DNA of 64,000 nucleotides from Nymphaea colorata (Eukaryota > Streptophyta > Magnoliopsida > Nymphaeales > Nymphaeaceae): the NCBI RefSeq assembly GCF_008831285.2, contig NC_045138.2:12228571-12292570 (forward strand). Reading direction: 5' to 3'. Below are positions 31,250 through 43,399 of this stretch, piece after piece. The position numbers were made by a program, and so were the translations under genes. The first letter of the stretch is position 1. Each line of letters opens with the position of its first letter. The notes below the pieces were generated by a model, which saw only the letters and a program-made list of their open reading frames with translations, made no database searches and was not told where the DNA came from.

Positions 31250-31939
31250 TTATTTGTTCAATAGCTGTAAATTATTTGTTGTAGCTTCATTATCGGTTCT
31301 TAATCTTGTTTGTGTCCAACTTCTTGGATACCTCCATTTGTTGGGCCCCTTTTTAGTTGCCCTATTTGTGGCAGTACCATAGTTATTTCCTTTATCATTA
31401 AACTGCACGTCTACTATACTAGTAAATATTACGTTGTTGTTCTTCTTAGGCTCCTCCTTTTTGCTTGCAAATGGAGATGTATGGTGCCATCTTCCAAACT
31501 GTTTTCGAGCCATCTATCTATTTAAGAAAAGAACCATACCGTGTTTGTGATAGCATGTTCCTTAATGGCTTAGTGAAATTTCTCTTGTTGTGGGCTATAA
31601 TATGGTCCTCAAGCATTGGGCTCTTGAGGAGGTTGCAAGTAGTTTTCCACCTCAGATTGAATTGGTGGACAATTTCCCCAAGCTTTTGTTTCAGATGCAT
31701 AAGATATACAATTGTGGTAGCTACAGTTTCATAATTGTAGCCAAACATTTCCATGAATATTTGTACAACTTTATCAAATTCCTTCAATTTGGTTGGGTTG
31801 ATGTTCTCAAGATACACCATGATACTTTTCCCTTTTAGACTTCTTGGGAAGAATCAAAATAAGACATAGTTGTTTTCACTACACGACCCCATGCCTGCAA
31901 GAAGCTGGTGTCCATGAAGATCCCCTTTTCCATTATATT
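31250..31939 (-). pseudogene. gag core of Tat-like element D
   Basis: The open stretch 31518-31820 reads FDKVVQIFMEMFGYNYETVATTIVYLMHLKQKLGEIVHQFNLRWKT in overlapping segments, matching the gag core of Tat-type elements (the FxFN..LxxMxxKxxEFxxFxxRWR pattern). The following basic segment to 31250 (SFASKKEEPKKNN and beyond) fits the post-core gag. A stop lies upstream at about 31825, so it is broken. Confidence 0.7.
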
Positions 31940-32107
31940 TGTTGACGATGAGGGAGTTTTTTGAATATTAAAGAACTTGACAGTTCTTTAATTATTTTTC
32001 ATATTTTTTCTGGTTTACAATGTAATTATACTTTGTGCCCTAATTCTCCCTTAAGTAAGGGTTAGGGTAAGTAATTGAATACCCTTTTTTTTTCCTGTCC
32101 AACAACA
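31940..32107 (+). repeat. 5' LTR of copia E (168 bp)
   Basis: It matches 36883-37046 almost base for base with scattered changes. An LTR of under 170 bp is short for a plant copia element. A T-rich block precedes the terminal CAACAACA. Confidence 0.93.
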
Positions 32108-32119
32108 TGGTGCCAGAGG
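32108..32119 (+). other. Primer-binding site of copia E
   Basis: TGGTGCCAGAGG abuts the 5' LTR. It is a diverged form of the usual Met-tRNA site TGGTATCAGAGC. Confidence 0.7.
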
Positions 32120-32699
32120 AGGCTCCATGACTCCTGCATGCAGCGGGCCACCATCCAACTTCTGGTGAACTCTCTTCCTCTTCTTCTCCTCTTCCTGCCT
32201 TCTTCCATATGTTCTGGTTGGCAACCATCAGCAAAGAGGGTGTGTGAAGGAGTCTGTTCACGCTCAGAAATATGTGTGAATAGACTCCAGTCATGGATAT
32301 CAACAAAAAAAATTGGTGCAGCTGTGTGGGAGTCTGTGTCGTTTAACATTTTATGGATTGACGTCATTATATAATCAACACAGCCAAGTGGAGGACTGCT
32401 GGGTGGACTTTTTAGAAGTTATATGGTAATAATTTTGTAATATTGAGACTGTTTTAACAAGTTAGAGTCGATGTTTTGCTGTATGCCAATATACTAAAGC
32501 TGAAATTTGTTGAGTGATTTTATCTTTTCTATGAACTAGTTATTCCCCTCTAGAAACTATTACAATTAGTGGATACTGTTTTATTGTGCCTAGTTGTCTT
32601 GGGTACATCTCTAGATATTTGTTGGTCTTCCTTTATTGCTAACATAGTGCTGGTTCAGCAATCTACTTAAAGTGTGCAGTTTTTTTTCTGTTCAACACT

Positions 32700-33704
32700 A
32701 TGGAGCATAAGGATACTACAGCTGATACACAGGGGAGTATAAAATCTCAGGGAGTCCTTTTTTATTTGGGTCTACTGTGAAGCTAGATGACACAAATTAT
32801 GAGATATGGTCCTGTGAATTTATGATGTTGGTTAAGGAGCATAGAAAGAAACATGTTATTGAGGAGGATGAATCCCTAACTAATTTAGGAAAATATTCAA
32901 CATGGGAGGAGGATAATAATATTGTTATGTCATGGATTATAAATAGCGTGCAGACACACATCACTCCTACTATTGCATATTATACTTCTACCAAACATAT
33001 GTGAGAATTTTTGAAGCAAACTTACTCTCACGACAAGAATATGAGCAAAATTTTGCAAGTTGAAGAAGAACTTCTTAAACTCCAATAGGGTGATCCAAAT
33101 CTTGCCTAGTATTTCACTTCAGTCAAATCAACCTATGAAAGGCTCAAAGCACTATGTCCTCCTAGTCAATCATGCTACAAAACTCACTTTGAGCAACACA
33201 TGATGGCGAAATTTTTATCTGGGTTATTTCCTGATTTTTGAAGTTGCCAAAGCCCAAATGTTGACTGGTGCTGAAATTTCAGATCTTGCTGAGGCCCATA
33301 ATAGGCTAAGTCATCTGCTTGTGACTCTCTCTCCTTCCCCAACAGATGCACACACTTCAGCATTGGCAGTCTCAGGAGGCTGTGGGCAGGCCTTCAGTAG
33401 AGGGAGAGGTGGTCGTGGCTCAGGAGGTGAACGTGGTAGATTTCAATGCACTTTTTATGAAAAACTTGGACATTTAGAAGATAGATACTGGAATAAATAT
33501 GGTCACCCAGTCACCATGCAGAACCAAGGCTCTGAGGCATCACAGCTCAAGGGTTCTTCTCATATCCTAAGGGCTTCACATGTTGAAGATAGCAGCGCAG
33601 AATCAAGTACAAAAAAGATCATAGTAAGTATCAGTAAATCTGAGTATGAACAATTTCTGTTTCAGAAAGCCCTCTTTCGCATCAGCTTCTACAGTTGTGG
33701 GTGA
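32700..33704 (+). pseudogene. gag of copia E, broken
   Basis: The start is ATG at 32700. The gag core (32777-33004) reads VKLDDTNYEIWSCEFMMLV and IVMSWIINSVQ. After stops it continues with SYKTHFEQ-like and MMAKFLSGLFPDF segments, then changes frame near 33240 into AEISDLAEAHNRLSHLL. A GRGRGGRGSGGERGR tract leads to a knuckle CTFYEKLGHLEDRYW, in which the second and fourth zinc ligands are both Tyr. At least three stops or frameshifts prevent a full product. Confidence 0.8.
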
Positions 33705-36700
33705 TTCTGCCTTCTCCACCAGTATACAGACCCAAAATCCAGGTATTTCATCGATCATTGATTCTAGAGCCTCCAAGCATTTTTCTAATCAACCACACTT
33801 ATTCATTGTGCATCATCGTTTTCCTCAACATAGACAGGTGAAGCTTGTAGATGGGAGATTCTCTCCTATTATCAGTTGGGGTAGTATGAAAATTTCTGAT
33901 TGTCCAATTGTGAATAACGTATTGTTTGCTCTTGACTTTCCCACTAATCTTCTCTCAGTTAAAGAGTTGACTCATGATTTTGAACTATAGAATTATTTTT
34001 TAAACTGGTTTGTGTTGGTTTCAGGACTTAAAGACTCGAAGGATGATTGGTGGAGGCCATGAGCGAGGGGGTGTTTATTTTTTGTTTGAGCCCATGGGTA
34101 CAGCTGCTTGCTCAGTCCCTTCCAAACCTACAAATCTTTAGTGACATCTTAGACTTTGGCATCCATCAGTGTCAAAAAATTTGTTGCTTGTTTCCTCAAC
34201 CTTTTATGTCAGAGTCACTTCAGTGCGAAGCCCGTCAACTTGGGAAGCACACTAGGAGTAGTTCCCCATCGAGTCTAAGTCCTTCAAGTCATAGTTTGTT
34301 TGATTTACTTCATGTCAATGTGTGGGGCCTAGCCGTACTGCTAATAGGTACAAATTTTGGTATTATCTTGTCATAGTTGATGATTTCTCTTGTGTCAGTT
34401 GGGTCTTCCTATTGAGGGAATGCTCTGCAGTTATGTATCTTTCAAAATCTTGTCATTGAAATAAAGACTCAATTTGGTGTTTTTGTTACGCCTGTTCGCA
34501 CTAACAATGCTCTGGAATTCAAATCCTCCACTCTATTACAATTGTACTCAAAACATGACATTGTTCCTCAATTACCTGTCCACATACCTCGCAACAGGAT
34601 GGTGTTGCAAAGAGAAAGCACCAACATTTGTTGGAAGTTGCTTGTACTCTCATGCTGCAGAGTCATGTACCATCCTTTTTTTTTTTTTTTTGGGGGGGGG
34701 GGGGTGCGATCCTAACTACATGTTATCTTATTAATCACTTGTCATCTTCATCTATACTTAACAAAATTCTCATTCAGATGCTTTACCCTAATCGTCCATT
34801 GTTTCAAACTCCACCTCACGTATTTGGCTGCACATGCTTTGTTCATACCCTTGGCCCAAAGCAAGACAAACTTGCTGCCCAAGCCTAAAAATGTGCCTTC
34901 ATTAGTTATCCCAAGAACCAATGAGGATACAAATGCTTTGACCCTATAACTTAGAAATGGATGTCACATTTTTTGAGTCCAGTATATATTTCTTACGCCC
35001 ATCTACCTCATGCTCTCAGATGCTCCCTCAGTGTCCTTTGCCACCATTCCCGCTTATGTCCCTTTCAAGTCCCCCATCACCACTCGGGAATTATTTTTTG
35101 GACCCTCCTTTGGTCTGCTCTTGTCGACAAAGTCCTCACATGGCTCTCCTTCATCATCCTCCCATGAGATAAGTGTGCTTGACTCCTCAAAAGCTCCTCT
35201 AACTAACTATGACTGGCAGGATCTCCCTATTGCCTTGTGGAAGGGCAAACGTCAATGCACCATCCACCACATTTCACAGTTTGTGGCCTCTGACTATGTT
35301 AGTGACAAGATGCGATAATTCATTCATGTTCTGTCTGTTCATACTGCCCCAACAAGTCATCAACAAGCATTACAGGACCCTAAATGGCACCAGGCTATGA
35401 ACAAGGAGATACATACTCTATATCAACGCTACATGTGGGACCTTGTTTTTCCTAATTTAGAGTGTGATATTGTTGGCTCCAATTGGGTGTTTACTAACAA
35501 ATATCATGCAAATGAGACCATTGAATGATATAAAGCTTGGCAGGTCACAAAAGGGTATACTCAGGCCTATGGTATTGATTTTTTTAACACCTTCTCACCA
35601 GTTGCCTGCTTAGGCATCGTTTGTTTCCTGGTCTCTCTTGTAGTTCACTATGACTGGCAGAGACATGAATTGGATGTCAAAAATACATTATTGTATGGCG
35701 ATGTTGAGAACACGATTTATATGCAACAACCACCCGACTTCGAGATTCATGGGGAGTGTGGGAAGGTGTGTAAATTGAGGAAGCCATATATGGACTGAAG
35801 CAAAGTCCCTGTACATGGTTTCATAAACTATTTGATGTTGTCTCATAGAGTGGATTCTAGAGGTTACCCCTTGATCATTCAGCATTTGTTAAGAAGGGAG
35901 CGTTGGGTATGGTTATTTTGGCAGTGTATGTTGATGATATTATCATGACCAGTGACTATAAACAAGGTATATTTGATACCAAAGATTTTATTCAGAAGCA
36001 CTTTGTCACAAAGGATCTTAGACACTTGAGATATTTTCTTGGGATAGAGGTGGCTCGTAGTAAGGAGCGGTTCTCTCTCAAAGGAAATACATTTTAAACT
36101 TGTTGCAAGAAACAAGAATGTTGGAGGAAAAACCTGCTACCATTCTCATGAATCCATGATTTCACCTACATGATGAACAGTCAGAACCTATAGAATCTAA
36201 GGCGTATAGATCTTTAATTGGAAGTCTTCTTTATGTCACAGTTACAAGACCTGATATTAGTTTCACAGTGGGGAAGCTGAGTCAGTTTATGGAGAAACCA
36301 AGGAAGATTCATTGGGAAGCTGCATTGATGATACTCAAATACTTAAAAACTTCTCCTAGTAAAGGATTACTATCCAAGAAGGATAAAACCTTAGATGTCT
36401 GAACCTATAGTGATGCAGATTATGTAGGATCTGTTAAAGATAGAAAATCTACTAGTAGGTTTTGTGTTTTTGTAGGAGGGAACCTTACATCCTGGAGGAG
36501 CAAGAAATAGAGTGTGGTCTCAAGGTCTAGTACTTAGTCAGAATATAGGGACATGGCTCAAATGACAGTAGAAATGACATGGGTCAAATCCATGTTTGAA
36601 AGCCTTGACACTCCAGTTCCACTACCTATGACAATGTCTTGTGATAACAGGCCAGCCACTTATATTGCAGATAACCCGGTCTTTCACGAAATGACCAAAC

Positions 36701-36876
36701 TCATTGAAGTGGTCTGTCATTACATTTGTGACTTAGTTCAAGGAGGAGTGGTTTCTATAACTCATGTTGCCTTTGAAGAACAAACCACTGATATCTTTAC
36801 TAAAGCTCTTGCAATTAGTGAATTTTCAAAGTATTGTAACAAGCTGAGCATGGAAGATATTTATGCTCCAGCTTGA
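33640..36876 (+). pseudogene. pol of copia E: protease to RNase H, broken
   Basis: Protease IIDSRASKHF is near 33760 (Asp kept, the motif glycine is Arg). The integrase region, about 34050-34900, is interrupted by a T/G homopolymer run near 34678-34703. RT starts near 35370 (DPKWHQAMNKEI, then NWVFTNKYHANE), with the active site AVYVDDIIMTS intact at 35918-35950 in a separate frame. RNase H (about 36400-36876) ends with the typical TDIFTKAL segment and closes at a TGA just before the polypurine tract. Several frame changes lie between the domains. Confidence 0.8.
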
Positions 36877-36882
36877 GGGGAA

Positions 36883-37046
36883 TGTTGACGATGAAGGAGT
36901 TTTTGAATATTAAAGAACTTGACAGTTCTTTAATTATTTTTAATATTTTTCTGGTTTACGAAGTAATTATACTTTGTGCCCTAATTCTCCTTAAGTAAGG
37001 GTTAGGGTAAGTAATCAAATACCTTTTTTTTCCTTCTTCAACAACA
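36883..37046 (+). repeat. 3' LTR of copia E (164 bp)
   Basis: The partner of 31940-32107. It begins directly after the polypurine tract and is followed by the ATATT duplication. Confidence 0.93.
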
Positions 37047-37051
37047 ATATT

Positions 37052-37390
37052 TAACAAATTTGCAGATAAGGTCCACCAAAGTGACATATCCCTCCAATGG
37101 ATTGATATAGTGAACACAAAGTAGACCCTCTTCCCTTTATCCTGGAATGCTTTCATCTTGCAGTCCATATCCTCCAACTTAGAGCACATCTTGACAATAG
37201 GCACATCTCTGTCATCATAATTACCTTGGCTGGAATCACCTTTTTCCTTTTTCTTGGATTTGATAGCCTTCTGTTTGATTTCAGTTTCAGGGTCTGAGTT
37301 GTTTGTCTCATTCTTCTTCTTGTCTTTCTTGGAGCTACATGACTTCTTTTTTTTTTTCTCATCTTTTGAATGATAGTTTTTTTCATTTAT
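37052..37390 (-). pseudogene. Upstream charged linker of element D gag
   Basis: Reading across a run of A residues, the minus strand encodes a Lys/Asp/Glu-rich stretch ending CSKLEDMDCKMKAFQDKG. This resembles the low-complexity and coiled region ahead of Tat-type gag cores. The copia E insertion follows directly at 37051, and the gag homology resumes on its other side. Confidence 0.5.
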
Positions 37391-38479
37391 GGCTTGTTGT
37401 CTCTCTTGTCATGAGGTTTCTTTTGGTAGAGCTCTACCCTAGACCCCCTGTTACTTTGATGTTGCTTTATCTTTCCTTTTAGCTTCCTCTTAGTTTACTT
37501 TTCCTATGAGTCCAAAGCTTCATTGCTTTCATGGTCCTTTCTCTTCCCCTCAGACCTCTTACGCGATCGCCATTTCTCAATCTTAGTTTCATTGGACTCT
37601 TCCTCATTCTTGCATGTTCTTCATTTTCCTTTCTTGCTAGAGAAAAGACTCACTATATTGCTTGATCAAGCGACAATCCATTATGAACTGCCGGAGCATT
37701 TGCTGAAACATGATCATTATCACAATATCCACCATGCCACTGCCCTTGGTTTCTTTAGCATGCAGAGTCTGAGAGTTCTCAAGATCCACCTTGATCTCAA
37801 GGTTTTCCCCATTCTTTGTCTGTGAAGGAGCCTAGGCGACATTTTGGAAAAGTGGCTGAGTCTCGCTTATAGACAAGAAAAAGTGTGGATGAGACAAGCA
37901 CAACTGTGAGAGTTGTAACGACATGGAAGATGTGGACATGGATTGGAGGGTGATGACAATTGTGATCATCCCATTACTAGGGATAGGGTTGCCATGAGAA
38001 GGAAAGATTTCTTGACTTGCCCATACTGACAACTTCAATGATAGAACAGGTCTTATTACCTAAGCAAGGTCATCAACAAAGTTGAAATCATAAACAAGAA
38101 CAATAATTGCAATATAAAAATTTATTAATCAAAAGACTTCTAAAAGTGCTGACATTAGAGTGTGAACAAGAATGACAAAACATGACAATGAGGTAAAGTA
38201 CTACTCTTCTGGACAAAGGGAAGGAGGACAATTTCCTCTCCACCACTCAGCATAGTCTAGCCCTATGGCTACACCTAGAAAGAGGTCCAAGTACACAAAC
38301 GACCACCAATTTTAATGAGTGTCATGGTATACTCCTGACTATGATGGTATCTCCAATTAAAACTTTGAAATGGCTCCCCAACTGGTAATCAGATAACTCT
38401 TTAACTACTTTTGGAAAACTTGATAGATGCATCTTTATGGCTTATAAGAGAATGAGAAGAATGGCCCAAGTAAGTTGTA
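37391..38479 (-). other. Probable linker between PMD and gag of element D
   Basis: The minus strand reads in short open pieces, rich in Lys/Arg/Glu toward the gag side, with many stops. Nothing is clearly recognisable. It is likely a decayed part of element D rather than a separate gene. Confidence 0.4.
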
Positions 38480-39240
38480 ACCTCCATTTAGATGGTAGAT
38501 GAACCAAATGGACTGTTGTGCCAGTTGAAAAAGTTCTAGACAACTACCTCCTCACCCAATTCATCAATCAGCTAGTCGTAGTGGTGGATAGGACACAGAA
38601 GGACATCCTTTGCTGGGATCCTGAAGTGCCAGACTTGTGGTGCTACATGTGTCAAAAACAACTATTATAGTGCTATGGTACATTCCTCTATGACCAGCAT
38701 CTCTTTCGTGATGAATTTGGACAATCCATGGTACAAGAAGGCTGATGCTGTCATAGCTAGGGAAAGACATGTTGTCTGCGTAATTCTTCCTCTCCTAAAG
38801 AGCTGAAGGGTACAAACATCTGGGCGGATTTCTACGTCTTGGAAGAACACAAGTGCCAGTATAGTCAAGAGTCATCTTGTACTCTTTCATCACTCAGTTG
38901 GACATTTTAGGTACATCTATGCCATCCCATGTCCTCATATAGAGGTCATATGACTCTATGTGCATGTTTCATCCTTCCTCCAGGATGCAGCATTTGTTGG
39001 ATTCGATCTACTTCTAAAGTATCAACTTCAACTTGCCAACAACTGATTGATGAGAATCTAGTGTTCTAATGGACCATTTGGGTGATCAGCTAGAGGTGAC
39101 CAGTTCTGACAATCCATGATATCTGAAAATTTGTCATACATGATAGTCATTTCACCTCAAGGATACCAAAATGTGTTGATGTGGGTGTTCACAAACTCAT
39201 TTAATGCATAAATCAAGTTGTCTTGACCTCTTCCATTACC
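38480..39240 (-). pseudogene. Plant mobile domain (PMD, MAIN-like) fragment
   Basis: Minus-strand segments read NLIYALNEFVNTHINTFWYP, then GEMTIMYDKFSDIM. After several stops follows TTCLSLAMTASAFLYHGLSKF. They match the order of conserved PMD blocks: the helix before THTF, the GEMTITLED motif, and the late block ending in an IYHGL motif. PMD proteins (MAIN/MAIL family) act in plant development and chromatin silencing, and the domain also occurs captured in Mutator-like and Ty3/gypsy transposons. Five or more in-frame stops make this a dead copy. Here it precedes a Tat-like gag on the same strand. Confidence 0.6.
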
Positions 39241-42200
39241 TTTTTTGTTGTGCTAATTAACCACAATCTTGCTAAAAATAGTTGTTGTGGGCCTCACATT
39301 CTTTGGTCTCCTCAAAACTGCCACAAATATCTTCTGTAGGTCATGAGAACATTAGTTTCCACGACCTATAAAAAATAACCATAGTAGTTCTACTGATGTT
39401 AACCTAATGGAACCTAATAAAAATAGTTGTTGTAACTTCTACGGACCTCAATCCCTAAAAACTACCTAAAATAGTGCAATAGAACCCTATAACCATACCT
39501 GCTAGAAAGATCTCTAGCAACACCCACAAATTTTATTTTAACCAAATATGTCATAAATAGGCTTAGTTGGGTCTAAAAAACCTAGTTCTAGAATCAGACC
39601 AAATACAGCTTTAGTAGAGCCTACAAATCCTAGTTTCCTCAAACCTGTCAAAGATAACCTCAACCAGGCCCCATAACTGTAGTTCTCCAAAACTACCATT
39701 AGTAATCCTAGTAGGACCCATGAACCTTAATTTCTAAAATCCATGGATCCCACATAGCCAACTTTTCAAAACTTGCCCGATATAGAGTAATTTGTTTAGA
39801 TAAATCTATTTCAAATAAAGTTGAACTTGGCTCAGCTCACTGATCCTGATTGTGAACCAAAATTCAGCCAAACTTAGCAAAGGTAAATAAATCAATATAG
39901 GTCAAGCCTAGGTGACACCCTGACGCGAACCCAGTTCAAGTTCTAACCCAGTATGCTCAAGTCTACTGAGCCTCTGACCCAAATCAATATCAGTTTGGCC
40001 AGGTTTGGTAAACTGAACCCACAACTCTACTACAACCAATTCCATTTCGACCTGGAATGGTCAATTGAATCCAATTCTAATAAAATTAGTTGCAGTTTCA
40101 CCTAGACCTAAAGCAAATGGTGTCAACTGAACCCGATTTACTCAAAGCAGTCTCAATTTGACTTATAATGTTTGAGCTCATTCAACTAAACCTGAACCTG
40201 ACCCACCTAGCCCAATGGAACCCAACATTGGGAAGCTGCCTAATTCAGATCATTTTTCAATCCAAATCCACAATCAAGATATATGTTTGAATATTAGATC
40301 ATTAAATCTAAATTTATTCTAGATCCAAATTTTGGCTCTAAATATATTCTCAGCTTCAGTTTCTTATCTGAAATAGCGATCAAAATATCTTCAAATCGAT
40401 GTTGAAGATCAAATTTGTATCTTCACCGGATGTTTCCACTTGTCATAATATAAAATTCCAACCATCCAAACCAGGTTTCGCCTTTTTCTAAAACTAGGTT
40501 TTGTCTTTTTTTTTTGTTCAAAATCAGACTTTGTCCTTACCTTGATTTGTTTTTAAAATTAGATTTTTTTTTAACTTTCTTTCTTGTCTTTTACAAAAAG
40601 TCCAAAACTAGAATAGGTAGGAATGTCATCCTCCTCATCTATTAATAAAGGAGAAGAAGGGTACGTCCCTCACATTCTCTTCTATCTAAGGTGAGATCTC
40701 TCTCTCTCTCCCCCTCCCTCTTGTCATTTTAAATTATTTTCTTCAATCTTCATTGACTTTGGGCTCTCTCTCCTCTCTCAGGCTGCTGCCTCTTAGGAGG
40801 TGTTACCTTGGATATCTAACTAGGGAGAACTAAGAAAGAAGAAGAAGAAAAGAAGAAGAAGGGGGAAAAGAAGCAGACTAATTTTTCTCTCTTTCTCCCT
40901 CTCGTTATCCCTTTCTCTCCCTGTTTGTCTGTCTCTAATTTACACATGTATATTGGAGTTCTCTATAGAGGCTCTGTTCTTATCATTCTCGTCGCATGCT
41001 TGCTCTCATTCTTTAGTTCATGGTCATATTTATGAAACATAGTTCATCTTCATAGATTAAACTTTTTTTCTTGAGGCCAACATATTTTCCATGTTTGTCA
41101 TGAATTACAGTTGTAGTAAAGAGGTTGAGGTCATCTACATGGACAATTTCTTCCTCACAAAACTAACGATTCATGGCTCTTTCTATGTGTCATATATTTC
41201 TTTGCTATCAAGAGGATAGGTCGTCCTTGTGGACATGGACATTAATTTTGCTGACATGAAATCATCAGTTTCCCTTGTCGAATAGCATATTTGCATTGGT
41301 TTTCCATGAATCTACAAGCTATGACAATGAAGGATTAGCTTGATACATAAGATACATCTATGCATCATGTGTTTTTTTTATTCCCCACGTTATGAATCTT
41401 GATTTCTAGTTCCTAGCATGCATGCAAGCATTATATCCATCAACTTCATGCATGAAGTGTCATACATGTTAGAAATCGTGGTTTTCAAGTGTCTGACATG
41501 GTAATTTATGGTTCTTAATAGGAATCGTGTTTCAGAGACATGATCGCTTTAGTTCATGTAAAAATATGTTTTCTGAACAATCCAAATTTTTACCCAGTTT
41601 TCAGAGGCCTGGTTCTCTCAATCCGTGAACTATATTCACCAACCATAAAAGCCGCTAATCCTCCTATGTGTCTAAATAGTCTCCACCAAGTTTCATCAGA
41701 ATCGAACTTGTTTTGGTCCTCCGTATGCATGATATTCTGGGAACGGTTTTCTGCAATTCTCAAACTATAGAAACATGGTCCTGAAAGTCTGTCAACTTTG
41801 AAACTCAATAAATTAAGTTATGCAACTCTGATTTTCAGTTCATAAAGCTGTAGGTTTGCTATGGTCTCTAGCTTGACACCATTTAGCTGTAATGCCTCAA
41901 ATTAAGTTACAATTTAAACTATTAATTGCCTATGCACGACTAGAATATTGATAAACAAATAAAAAAATCTTTTGCCTTTGTATTTAGTGCATGACATGAT
42001 ATATCCTAAACAAATAAGAGAATCTAATGACCTTGAAGATCCAAATCAAAAGATGTTTTGATATAAATCATGATCCAATGAAATATTTACAAATGTAGGG
42101 TATCAAGATACCCTGAACTCACTATGGAGCCATGGAAAACATAATGTCCATAATCAAAGTAAGAACAAGTCAAACAGTCAAAAGAGAGTGTCTGTAGGCC

Positions 42201-42332
42201 ACTGATTTCTAGGTTGCTCATCCAAACTTGTCCACAACTGCAATTTACTAGAGTTACTGAAAAAGATAAAGGTAAAAGTTTGGTATATTTTCTACACCAA
42301 TTTTCAGCCCAATCCGTTTGATTTGATAAGTC
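39241..42332. other. Unassigned repeat-like DNA
   Basis: No gene is seen. The stretch has recurring CCTAGT/ACCCA-type words (39300-40220), T-rich runs (40500-40570) and a CT-rich tract (40690-40720 and 40880-40940). It resembles the LTR or untranslated parts of a large gypsy element, but no second copy in the window proves that. Confidence 0.4.
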
Positions 42333-42337
42333 ATTGG

Positions 42338-42718
42338 TGTTGAAAAACATTGTATCCAAGAGAAAAAGTGGCTAGATAAAAAAACAAAAAACAGAGAGAA
42401 CATGGATTTACGTGGTTCAGCAATTTTAAGCATACATCCATGAGAAGGAAAAGAATTGATTGTCACTGAATTGATGTGCATATGATCTCGGTACAACTCC
42501 AATATATAGAAGATGAGAGCACAGAAACAGGAATTAGATAAACATGACCTTCATAGCAAGAAAAAAGGAAGCTAATCTTTTATCTCTTTTCCAAAGGACT
42601 TGATCTGGATCTGCTCCAGATTTTAGCTTGACTCGATCTCCTTGGTTTTGCCTAATTGTTTTGCATGATCTGTTCTCCTATCTTGGTGCACTAGATTCCC
42701 TTCCATAAGTTTCCAACA
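42338..42718 (-). repeat. 3' LTR of copia F (381 bp)
   Basis: The partner of 47531-47908, next to the polypurine tract. Both copies have the same TGTTGG and CAACA termini. Confidence 0.95.
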
Positions 42719-42727
42719 ATCTCCCCT

Positions 42728-43363
42728 TCAAGTTGGTGAGCAGTTATCAATCTGCTCCAACTTGTTTGATATGTATAAATGTTTGTCCTTCGCAAGACTC
42801 TCAGTGAAGATGTCAGCTAGTTGCCTCTCGCTTTTAATATGTGGAGTTGCGATAGTACCATCTTGAACCTTCTGCCTAATAAGGTGACAATCAACTTCTA
42901 TATGTTTTGTGCGCTCGTGAAAGACAAGATTAGCTCCAATATATATTGCAGCCATGTTGTCGTATTAAGTTCATAGCTCTCTTTATTTCAATGTTCATGT
43001 CTTTTAGCAATGCTTTGACCCACATAAGTTCACTACTGCAAGCTGTCATTGCTCTGTATTCAGCTTCAGCACTTGATCTTGCCACCAGAGTTTTTTTTTT
43101 TTGCTTTTCCATGTTACTAAATTTCCTCCAACTAATGTACAGTAGCCAGATGTAGATCTGCAATCATTTGGATCTCCAGCCAAATCAGTATCTGCATATC
43201 CAACTACTTCAAGTTGCTGATCATGTTTCATGAGTATTGCTTTTCCTGGAGTCCCTTTTACATACCTCAACACTCTATGAGCAGCTTCGACATGTGTGGA
43301 TCTTGGTTTATGCATGAACTGACTTATTAAGCTAACAACATAAGCAATGCCAGGCCTGGTCAC
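42728..43363 (-). pseudogene. RNase H of copia F
   Basis: Two overlapping frames carry RPGIAYVVSLISQFM, HVEAAHRVLRYVKGTPGKA, VVGYADTDLAGDPNDCRSTSGYC (43046-43363), then SSAEAEYRAM (42930-43163) and [13 protein letters not shown] (42728-42955). They form the complete copia RNase H interrupted by an A-run frameshift near 43090 and a break near 42945. Confidence 0.85.
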
Positions 43364-43399
43364 AGTTAAATGTATGAGTTTACCAACAAGTTTCTAAAA

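Larger units (their letters stand above)
31940..37046 (+). mobile_element. Ty1/copia element E, complete by LTRs, inserted in gypsy D gag
   Basis: Short LTRs at 31940-32107 and 36883-37046 begin TGTTGACGATGA and end CAACAACA. A 5-bp duplication ATATT flanks the element (31935-31939 and 37047-37051). The primer site TGGTGCCAGAGG follows the 5' LTR and a CTTGAGGGGAA polypurine tract precedes the 3' LTR. Gag, protease, integrase, RT and RNase H are in copia order with several stops and frame changes. Many segments remain long and readable, so it seems younger or less eroded than copia B. Confidence 0.93.
29990..39240 (-). mobile_element. Tat-like Ty3/gypsy element D, split by copia E
   Basis: Minus-strand homology runs from a plant mobile domain (about 39240-38480) through a charged linker and gag (37390-37052, then 31939-31250) to protease (about 30653-30180). 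Copia E (31940-37046) interrupts it precisely. The gag core and the YNLLLGGP protease-end motif are characteristic of the Tat/Ogre-type Ty3/gypsy lineage. RT and integrase are missing on the left, where sequence changes near 29990. The outer ends are not determined, and membership of the PMD segment in the same element is inferred from strand, order and proximity. Confidence 0.65.
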
